Position numbers and translations under genes: made by a program. 10,343 nt of DNA from Psychrilyobacter sp. (GTDB taxonomy: Bacteria > Fusobacteriota > Fusobacteriia > Fusobacteriales > Fusobacteriaceae): contig JAUXGP010000037.1 in the NCBI GenBank assembly GCA_030621995.1, forward strand, positions 1 to 10,343, in the 5' to 3' direction. Positions 5,701 to 10,343 of the stretch are shown here, piece by piece; position 1 is the first letter of the stretch, and every line of letters starts with the position of its first letter. Below the pieces are notes generated by a model, which saw only the letters and a program-made list of their open reading frames with translations, made no database searches and was not told the DNA's origin.

Positions 5701-7112
5701 TCTCGGGAGAATACCAGGGAACTATTCATAAATATTGTGAAGTCTTATTCGGAAAGGAAAATGTATTTAAGGCTGGAACTATCTCTACCCTGGCTGAAAG
5801 AAATGCCTACGGGTATGTAAGAAAATTTTCTGAAGAAAATAACCAGCCTATGAGAGGTGCCGAGATGGAGAGGTTGGCCAAAAGATGTGAAGGGGTCAAA
5901 AAAACCACAGGACAGCATCCCGGCGGAATGATCATCGTTCCAGAAGGGAAATCTATATATGATTTTACCCCTGTACAGAGACCGGCAAATGATCAAAAAT
6001 CCACATCTATAACTACCCACTATGATTATCATGTAATGGACGAACAGCTGGTAAAATTGGATATATTAGGGCATGATGATCCTACCACTATTAAATTATT
6101 ACAGGATCTGACAGGGGTAAATATCTATGATGTTCCCCTGGCAGACCCGGAGACTATCAAATTGTTTTCTTGCACCGATTCTTTGGGAATAAGTCCGGAT
6201 CAGATTGGTTCAGTAGTTGGAACCTATGGAGTACCGGAATTCGGGACTGGATTTGTAAGACAGATGCTGGTAGATACCAAGCCGACAACCTTTGCAGAGC
6301 TCTGCCGTATCTCAGGGCTGTCCCATGGAACCGACGTTTGGCTGAACAACGCCCAGGAATTTGTCAGAAAAAAAGAAGCTACCCTGTCTGAAGTAATCTC
6401 AGTAAGAGACGATATTATGAACTACCTGATAGATTCAGGGGTCGAAAAAGGCCTGGCCTTTAAGATCATGGAATTTGTCAGAAAGGGAAGACCCAGCAAG
6501 GAGCCCGATACCTGGGAGGAATACTCCAATATTATGAAGGGGAGAAAAGTTCCCGGCTGGTATATCGAATCCTGCAAGAGGATAAAGTATATGTTCCCTA
6601 AGGGACATGCGGTAGCCTATGTTATGATGGCAATGAGGATAGCGTATTTTAAGGTTCATTATCCACAGGCTTTCTACACTGCATACCTGACTCGGAAAGC
6701 AGATGATTTTGATTCTGACTTTATGCTGACTTTGGACGGGGTAAAAAGTAAGATAAAGGAATTAAACAATGAACCCCGAATGGATGTAAGGCAGAAAGGG
6801 CAGATGGCACTATCTGAGATCATCCTGGAGATGAATGCTCGTAAAGTAGAATTTTTAGGAGTAGATGTATATCAGTCTGACGGTTTCAAATTTAAGATCG
6901 AAGGCGACAAGATCAGACTGCCCCTCATTGCTGTAAATGGATTGGGAGCAGCTGTGGTTGAAAATATGCTGAATGAACGCACCGGAAGAACTTTTTCATC
7001 CTATGAAGATCTCAAGAGAAGAACAAAGGCTTCTGCTACAATCATTGAGAAATTAAAGGAATTGGGAGCAATAGAAGGATTAAGTGACACAGATCAGAGA
7101 AGCTTATTCTAG
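2760..7112 (+). CDS. polC: DNA polymerase III alpha subunit, PolC type (replicative polymerase with built-in 3'-5' exonuclease)
   Basis: Complete, 1450 residues, close to the roughly 1440 usual for PolC. The order is: N-terminal domains (about 1-220); OB fold (about 226-335); first part of PHP (about 340-425); inserted DEDDh proofreading exonuclease (about 428-600, with D434, E436, D519, H573 and D578 visible); rest of PHP (to about 800); then palm, thumb and fingers. A zinc site is formed by CPEC at 924-927 and 947-950. The polymerase catalytic aspartates are D976 and D978 (PDIDLNFSGEYQ) and D1101 (LDILGHDDPT). SRGSVGSS and TGQHPGG are conserved PolC blocks. The C-terminus QRSLF (1446-1450) fits the beta-clamp-binding motif. 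It acts in the replisome as the chromosomal polymerase with the sliding clamp. Oddly, PHP residues that are normally metal ligands read A355, F380 and Q751, whereas H346 and H348 are kept. The ATG follows GGGAGG by 4 nt. It is apparently monocistronic. Confidence 0.98.
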   Translation: MPRNIVKIRPKKNLFESVGVKNIELKEITIYEKLKKIELLCVVKNPHNLDELDLIQKEIDKKFGGKLELDLGVEFAAASLTKMDIKLVVERIIKELKTTSAPSRSFLHLYRIYIHDQHIDIELKDQVSLDSLIKAEVDIKLNTKLGRYGINNLDIRLLVGDFTKEVRDIDDEIIKITKEQIERSNREIQLNNPVKQVAEQPKRTESRDMEKVKVVESSEGKKILFGRGMIKGSTNDFLEFNEIYPGEVCTLEGEVFKVEQIEIKNKWRIVKFGMTNHSDSISIKIFTKIENKVDIKAGMWVKVKGKKENDQYTNNEDILAATNVNAIESKTVERKDEAEIKRIELHAHTKMSDMAGLIDAKDLVKHAHSWGHKAIAVTDFGVTHSFPFAFKAAKGMEDFKVIMGCEAYVVDDAVKMVKNAKDNIIEDETYVVFDIETTGFDPHNDEITEIGAVKLKGTKVIDRFSTFVNPNKPIPENIVKLTRITDELVADAPQIEEVLPKFLEFSKDATMVAHNAKFDIGFIQTKLKARLNQNYDPPVIDTLLWGKNILKELKRYNLKAMAKHLGVELNNHHRAVDDAEATAHIFVKMMNMVLTKGAYKLSEIDNVYETDVRLMDTFNTMILVKNQKGLRNLYELVSRAHLDFYGQKKPRIPKSLLTELREGLIIASSGSGTFRNEGELTKAYLRGTAKSEIEELAKYYDYFEIHPRGTYTELVEKKEVESYSSIIEMNKYFVDLAEKQGKIVVATGDVQYLNPDEHLTRSVLRYGSGMAFNSWQYDNQLYFRTTDEMIEEFSYLGDEAANEVVIDNTHKINEMIEKVQPIPDGFYPPKMDNAEEEVRDMTYNKAYKIYGNPLPQHIEARIKRELKAIIGNGFAVLYLSAQKLVKESLDNGYLVGSRGSVGSSLVAFMMDITEVNALYPHYVCPECQYSEFMDKEGSGVDLPPKKCPECGPELTRDGHSIPFEVFMGFNGDKVPDIDLNFSGEYQGTIHKYCEVLFGKENVFKAGTISTLAERNAYGYVRKFSEENNQPMRGAEMERLAKRCEGVKKTTGQHPGGMIIVPEGKSIYDFTPVQRPANDQKSTSITTHYDYHVMDEQLVKLDILGHDDPTTIKLLQDLTGVNIYDVPLADPETIKLFSCTDSLGISPDQIGSVVGTYGVPEFGTGFVRQMLVDTKPTTFAELCRISGLSHGTDVWLNNAQEFVRKKEATLSEVISVRDDIMNYLIDSGVEKGLAFKIMEFVRKGRPSKEPDTWEEYSNIMKGRKVPGWYIESCKRIKYMFPKGHAVAYVMMAMRIAYFKVHYPQAFYTAYLTRKADDFDSDFMLTLDGVKSKIKELNNEPRMDVRQKGQMALSEIILEMNARKVEFLGVDVYQSDGFKFKIEGDKIRLPLIAVNGLGAAVVENMLNERTGRTFSSYEDLKRRTKASATIIEKLKELGAIEGLSDTDQRSLF

Positions 7113-7182
7113 GAACGTGACATTCCATCCAATTAGGAGTAATTTAAATTTTTATAATTAATTTATGATTTCTTAGATAATT

Positions 7183-7214
7183 AAAAAAAGAGTGAATATT
7201 CACTCTTTTTTTTT
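7183..7214. terminator. Bidirectional terminator between polC and the EIIA gene
   Basis: A perfect palindrome GAGTGAAT/ATTCACTC (7190-7205) is flanked by seven A on the left and nine T on the right. It gives a classical stem plus U-tract for polC on the plus strand and for the convergent EIIA gene on the minus strand. Confidence 0.9.
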
Positions 7215-7220
7215 GGGACT

Positions 7221-7718
7221 CTATTTAAGGAATACCTTCATAAGAGGAGTTCCTGCCTCTACCTTTTCCCCGGGACTCACCAATAGTTCTATATTATTTA
7301 CATTATCATCACTTACAATTATCGGGGTGATTATAGATTTTGCATTTTCCTTCAGATAATCAAGATCATAGGCTACTAATTTTTCCCCTGCTTCTACCAT
7401 CTTTTTAGGAGACAGCTCTACAATCCTTTCAAATCCTTTTCCCCCTAAAAGAGATGTTCCCACACCGAAATGGATAACAATATAGACACCCTTTTTAGGT
7501 TCAAATATTAAAAGATGATTGGTTTTAAATATTTCTACCTTAGAAGATACAGGAGCACAGATCTCTCCGGGCTCAGGTATTATAGCACACCCATCTCCTA
7601 TAATATTACTTGTAAAAACATTGTCCGGCACTTCATTTAGACCAATGACTTCACCTTTGAGGGGTGAATATATTAATATTTCTTTATTTTTTTTAAATAT
7701 ATCTTTTAAACTCATCAT
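7221..7718 (-). CDS. Single-domain PTS EIIA protein, glucose (type 1/Crr) family
   Basis: The 165-residue product covers one whole EIIA-Glc domain. The phosphocarrier signature G-V-Y-I-V-I-H-F-G-V-G-T (77-88) contains the phosphorylatable His83. The second active-site histidine is His68 (KTNH). Other family blocks are SPLKGEVIGL (18-27), VPDNVF (30-35), GDGCAIIP (41-48) and ITPIIV near the C-terminus. A soluble protein of this type accepts phosphate from HPr and passes it to EIIB of a sugar permease; it can also regulate other proteins by binding according to its phosphorylation state. No EIIB or EIIC is encoded here, so the partner is elsewhere. Of two consecutive ATGs, the first (7716-7718) is preferred, 9 nt after AGGAGG (7728-7733). 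The gene follows the exchanger gene by 24 bp on the same strand and is probably co-transcribed. It could be named crr, but its target sugar or regulatory role is unknown. Confidence 0.93.
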   Translation of the reverse strand: MMSLKDIFKKNKEILIYSPLKGEVIGLNEVPDNVFTSNIIGDGCAIIPEPGEICAPVSSKVEIFKTNHLLIFEPKKGVYIVIHFGVGTSLLGGKGFERIVELSPKKMVEAGEKLVAYDLDYLKENAKSIITPIIVSDDNVNNIELLVSPGEKVEAGTPLMKVFLK

Positions 7719-7742
7719 AATTACATTCCTCCTATAAATTTA

Positions 7743-8759
7743 TTATGCACCTTTTATTACACTATACATATAGCCTATGTATATCACCACCAATACAATT
7801 CCTGTTATTCTGCCGATTTTTTTATTTAATATTGCAAAGGCTCCTACTAAGATTGTAGCCATCCCTACATTCATAGCATCGGTAATCATAGCATGATCTA
7901 CTACAATTGGTTTTATAGCCATAGATGCTCCTAAAGTAAATAAAATATTAAAGGTATTCGATCCAACTATATTCCCGATAACAATCCCCTGCTGTCCCTT
8001 TTTGGCAGCCATTATACACACTACAAATTCAGGGAGAGAAGTTCCTACTCCTACAATAGTAAGCCCGACCAAATGCTTACTCATACCAAAAGTAGTAGCA
8101 ATCTCAGATGCATATTCGATAACCATATCTCCACCCTTTACAACAGCAATTAATCCAATTACAATCATTGCTATATCCTTAGAAAGATGTTTTACAGACG
8201 GCTTTTTTTTCTTTTTACCACGTAAAAACTTATTTAATTTAAAAGTCCCTTCAGCTATTTCATAGATCATCATCTTTTTATCCTTATATTTTTGATCTAC
8301 CAATGATTTTCCTATTGTTTCTTTGACAAAATAGGCAAATATTAATATTAAGATGATCCCGTCAATTCTAGTAAGATTTTGATCAAACCCTAAAAGTGTT
8401 CCATCCAAAGCTAAAAATGGCAGCAGAACTGCAGCAACTATAGCTAACGGAAAATCAAATGTTGCTAATTTATCATCTATTACCATAGGCTTGAATATAG
8501 CAATTGCTCCTACTATGAATAAGATATTGAATACATTTGATCCGACTATATTTCCAACTGCCATCTCGTTGGAATTGTTGGCAATAGCAGCCATATTAAC
8601 TGCAAATTCCGGAAGTGACGTTCCAAACCCTACAATAACTATTCCAATAATTAATTCTGGAATTTTAAATGCCTTGGCCACAACTGAAGACCCTTCAATA
8701 AAAACATCTGCTCCCTTTATTAAAATAGCAAAAGATACTAATAATAATACATAAACCAT
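7743..8759 (-). CDS. CaCA-family calcium/sodium antiporter (YrbG-like)
   Basis: The 338-residue integral membrane protein has two homologous halves in the CaCA inverted-repeat plan. The alpha-1 block carries GTSLPE (46-51), with Glu51, and GNIVGSN (69-75). The alpha-2 block carries GTSLPE (239-244), with Glu244, and GNIVGSN (262-268). These acidic and Asn/Ser residues line the ion site in family structures. About ten hydrophobic segments are visible. They are divided by a basic cytoplasmic loop (about 155-200) with a KKKKK run, shorter than the regulatory loops of eukaryotic NCX proteins. The expected activity is exchange of Ca2+ (or another cation) for Na+ or H+ across the inner membrane; the true ion pair cannot be read from sequence. 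The ATG follows AGGAGG (8769-8774) by 9 nt. The gene is first in a likely two-gene unit with the EIIA protein, under the promoter at 8829-8856. Confidence 0.95.
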   Translation of the reverse strand: MVYVLLLVSFAILIKGADVFIEGSSVVAKAFKIPELIIGIVIVGFGTSLPEFAVNMAAIANNSNEMAVGNIVGSNVFNILFIVGAIAIFKPMVIDDKLATFDFPLAIVAAVLLPFLALDGTLLGFDQNLTRIDGIILILIFAYFVKETIGKSLVDQKYKDKKMMIYEIAEGTFKLNKFLRGKKKKKPSVKHLSKDIAMIVIGLIAVVKGGDMVIEYASEIATTFGMSKHLVGLTIVGVGTSLPEFVVCIMAAKKGQQGIVIGNIVGSNTFNILFTLGASMAIKPIVVDHAMITDAMNVGMATILVGAFAILNKKIGRITGIVLVVIYIGYMYSVIKGA

Positions 8760-8828
8760 AATATATAACCTCCTAAAAATTTTACATTTTTTCTTATTTT
8801 TATTTCCCTCTTCTTTACAACAAAATTC

Positions 8829-8856
8829 ATTATACTCCTTTTTTTTTTAAAGTCAA
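8829..8856 (-). promoter_or_regulatory. Near-consensus sigma-70 promoter of the exchanger-EIIA unit
   Basis: On the minus strand, TTGACT (8851-8856), a 16-nt spacer rich in A, and a perfect TATAAT (8829-8834). The predicted start near 8822 gives a leader of about 62 nt ending in the Shine-Dalgarno of the antiporter gene. Confidence 0.75.
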
Positions 8857-9067
8857 GGATAAAAAACGATTTTTAAACATGTTCTCTTTCTAGAATTTAA
8901 TCAAATTTTAATTTTTAATTAACTCTTAATTAGTCAAGGCTGATATTTACTAATAATACCAACAAATTCAGCTGACATATATAATTCTTAGTTTTCTAAA
9001 TATATATATTTTAAAATGAAAATATTTTTTTCATTTTATTTTTATTTTTCTAATCTTTAAAAAACTG
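8857..9067. other. Non-coding AT-rich stretch upstream of divergent genes
   Basis: No credible open frame with a ribosome binding site is seen. The only structure noted is an AT-only-type hairpin, AAAATGAAAA (9013-9022) / TTTTCATTTT (9028-9037), followed by a T-rich run. It could be a weak terminator of an unidentified plus-strand transcript or simply AT-rich DNA acting as an UP-like region for the flanking promoters. Confidence 0.4.
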
Positions 9068-9097
9068 TTGTTAAAGTAATTAAAAATATGATATAAT
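9068..9097 (+). promoter_or_regulatory. Distal rpsT promoter P1
   Basis: TTGTTA (9068-9073), an 18-nt spacer and a perfect TATAAT (9092-9097) with an extended TGA element. The predicted start is near 9104 and the leader about 160 nt. It directly precedes the palindrome at 9108-9119. Confidence 0.55.
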
Positions 9098-9101
9098 GTT
9101 T

Positions 9102-9126
9102 TTGGTCTATTGTACAATATTGGTCT
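9102..9126. repeat. Palindrome flanked by direct repeats at the P1 start site
   Basis: The perfect 12-bp palindrome TATTGTACAATA (9108-9119) is bracketed by two copies of TTGGTCT (9102-9108 and 9120-9126). Its place at the predicted start of P1 fits a repressor operator or an element at the mRNA 5' end. No matching regulator is encoded in the window. Confidence 0.4.
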
Positions 9127-9176
9127 CTAATCTTGTTATTTACTTACCAAATTAACCTCATTAGTTAAGAAGTATC

Positions 9177-9205
9177 TTGACGTTTCTTGTGATATGTGAT
9201 ATTAT
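9177..9205 (+). promoter_or_regulatory. Proximal rpsT promoter P2
   Basis: TTGACG (9177-9182), a 17-nt spacer and TATTAT (9200-9205) with an extended TGA element. The predicted start near 9212 gives a leader of about 50 nt. Confidence 0.7.
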
Positions 9206-9249
9206 TGCAAGGTAAAATATTATTTTAAATATTAAATTTTTAAATTCTT

Positions 9250-9255
9250 AGGAGG
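9250..9255 (+). promoter_or_regulatory. Shine-Dalgarno fixing the TTG start of rpsT
   Basis: A perfect AGGAGG lies 7 nt before the TTG at 9263. No ATG or GTG alternative preserves the conserved S20 N-terminus, so the TTG is the start. Confidence 0.88.
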
Positions 9256-9262
9256 AATTAAT

Positions 9263-9523
9263 TTGGCACATACTAAATCAGGTAAGAAAAGAATAAGAAC
9301 GGCAGAAAGAAACAGAGTGAGAAATCAAGCTGTAAAATCTAGAACTAAAACTATGGTAAAAAAATTATTAACAGCTATCGAAGCTAAAGATGCAGAAACT
9401 GCTAAAGCAGCATTAACTGTAGCTTACAGAGAGTTAGATAAAGCAGTTACTAAAGGTGTTTTCAAGAAGAACACAGTATCAAGAAGAAAAGCTAGATTAT
9501 CTGCTGCAGTTAACGCTTTATAA
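9263..9523 (+). CDS. rpsT: 30S ribosomal protein S20
   Basis: The 86-residue, strongly basic protein has the S20 pattern. The N-terminus MAHTKSGKKRIRTAERNRVRN is followed by helical Lys/Ala-rich segments, and the C-terminus has the conserved NTVSRRKARLSAAVNAL-like ending. S20 binds 16S rRNA and is a primary-binding protein in assembly of the small subunit. The length is typical. Translation starts at TTG, a rare start also used by Escherichia coli rpsT, where it contributes to autogenous control; a similar role here is inference. It is monocistronic: two upstream promoters and a strong terminator immediately after. Confidence 0.97.
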   Translation: MAHTKSGKKRIRTAERNRVRNQAVKSRTKTMVKKLLTAIEAKDAETAKAALTVAYRELDKAVTKGVFKKNTVSRRKARLSAAVNAL

Positions 9524-9545
9524 TTACCTGCAATAACATGAGACT

Positions 9546-9576
9546 AAAAAGGAGTTGAAATTTCAACTCCTTTTTT
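9546..9576. terminator. Bidirectional terminator between rpsT and queH
   Basis: A perfect palindrome of 15-nt arms (9546-9560 and 9561-9575) with core GGAGTTGAAA/TTTCAACTCC is followed by a T run on the plus strand, and by five T on the minus strand. It lies 22 bp after the rpsT stop and also faces the end of queH. Confidence 0.9.
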
Positions 9577-9667
9577 ATTTGTATATTTATTTTATAAATT
9601 CTTGTATATCTTTCTATTAAAGATCAAATCTAATTCTATGAAATTAGAAAAGCAACGTGACTGCAGT

Positions 9668-10315
9668 TTATTTATTTTTTTCAGCTTCTTCCCTCTCCTT
9701 TTTTGAGTACACACATCCGCAATAATCTTGGCGATAAAGGTTGTAATCACGGGATAACTCTACGGATCTTTTATATCCATTCTTTTTCTTAAAATCAGCT
9801 CTTAAAAATTTAACTCCTAATCTTTCCTCTAACTCTATCCCAATTTCATTTATCTTTTGACCATTTTTTAATGGGCTGATAGACAGTGCTGTAGTAAAGT
9901 AGTCAAACTTTAATTCCTTAGCCATCTCAGCTGTTTGAGTAAGTCTCAGATCAAAACATTCGAAACAACGTTTACCTCCCTCTCTTATGTCCTCTAAGCC
10001 CCTTATCTTATCATAAAATTCCTTGGTGTCATATTCCCCGCCTAAAAAGCTTATCTTATTCTTGGCCGTTTCATTGATGTTCTCTATAAATTCCTGCTGC
10101 TCAACATATCTTTTTTGATATTCATCAGTAAAGGTAATATTTGGATTGTAGTAATATACTGTAATCTTAAAATAATCTGCTAGATATTCCAGTACATATG
10201 ATCCACAGGGTGCGCAGCACGAGTGCAGCAGCAGACTCGGAATATAATTTAATTTTTCTATCTCTTTTATCTTTTTTTCCAAGATCACCTGGTAGTTTAT
10301 TTTTGGTTTTTTCAT
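9668..10315 (-). CDS. queH: Epoxyqueuosine reductase QueH (DUF208 family)
   Basis: QueH performs the last step of queuosine synthesis, reducing epoxyqueuosine to queuosine in the wobble position of tRNAs with GUN anticodons. It is the non-homologous replacement for QueG. The 215-residue product shows the family signatures: LLHSCCAPCGSYV with adjacent C33-C34 and C37; YYYNPNI; KRCFEC with C117 and C120; TTALSISPLKN; and a C-terminal YCGC with C199 and C201. These cysteines include the ligands for the iron-sulfur centre of the family. The ATG start follows AAGGAGA (10321-10327) by 5 nt. Its promoter lies at or beyond the window edge. The gene converges on rpsT. A weak 7-bp hairpin at 9629-9648 lies just past its stop, before the strong shared terminator. 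No other queuosine gene is in the window. Confidence 0.95.
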   Translation of the reverse strand: MKKPKINYQVILEKKIKEIEKLNYIPSLLLHSCCAPCGSYVLEYLADYFKITVYYYNPNITFTDEYQKRYVEQQEFIENINETAKNKISFLGGEYDTKEFYDKIRGLEDIREGGKRCFECFDLRLTQTAEMAKELKFDYFTTALSISPLKNGQKINEIGIELEERLGVKFLRADFKKKNGYKRSVELSRDYNLYRQDYCGCVYSKKEREEAEKNK

Positions 10316-10343
10316 AAAAATCTCCTTGTATAATGAAATAGAG

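Noticed and set aside
6170..6391. Plus-strand 73-codon frame inside polC, and similar small frames on both strands of the gene
   Set aside because: They overlap the well-conserved polC coding sequence in other frames and lack initiation signals or family similarity.
9013..9037. AAAATGAAAA/TTTTCATTTT hairpin as a true terminator
   Set aside because: The stem has only two G-C pairs and no gene ends upstream on the plus strand, so base composition is the simpler explanation.
9629..9648. TCTAATT/AATTAGA hairpin after queH as its own terminator
   Set aside because: The stem is 7 bp and nearly all A-T, without a clear U-tract; the strong palindrome at 9546-9576 is a better terminator.

Overview
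The window is AT-rich bacterial DNA. Strong AGGAGG-type ribosome binding sites, AGA/TTA/AAA-rich codon use and a Gram-positive-type replicase (PolC) all fit a member of the Fusobacteriota, with something near Ilyobacter, Propionigenium or Psychrilyobacter as my best guess. A low-GC Firmicute cannot be excluded from sequence alone. No tRNA, rRNA, intact insertion sequence or CRISPR array is visible.

Left part (1-2330) looks accessory. On the minus strand a cytoplasmic leucine-rich-repeat protein with 11 near-identical LRRs is followed, 47 bp later, by a membrane-anchored GGDEF protein whose signature reads GRDEF. Just beyond the LRR gene, on the plus strand, a 37-codon remnant of a tyrosine recombinase (box II motif PHMFRHTH) ends inside a GC-rich hairpin terminator. 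This suggests that a mobile element once sat here. A 26-codon hydrophobic peptide gene (2327-2407, minus) has its own near-consensus promoter, a good Shine-Dalgarno and terminator-like hairpins.

Middle part (2570-7220) is the replication gene polC on the plus strand. It encodes a complete 1450-residue DNA polymerase III alpha subunit with its own extended -10 promoter and ends at a bidirectional terminator. Its polymerase and proofreading catalytic residues are intact, but several PHP-domain metal ligands appear to be replaced.

Right part (7221-10343) is housekeeping. A minus-strand pair encodes a CaCA-family sodium/calcium exchanger and a glucose-type PTS EIIA protein, 24 bp apart and driven by one near-consensus promoter. 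rpsT (ribosomal protein S20) runs on the plus strand from a TTG start behind two tandem promoters. It converges on queH (epoxyqueuosine reductase) across a shared perfect-palindrome terminator.

The best candidates for something undescribed are the 26-residue peptide transcription unit, the LRR/GRDEF pair beside the recombinase scar, and the apparently degenerate PHP metal centre in an otherwise intact PolC. Nothing here proves a new defence or mobile system.
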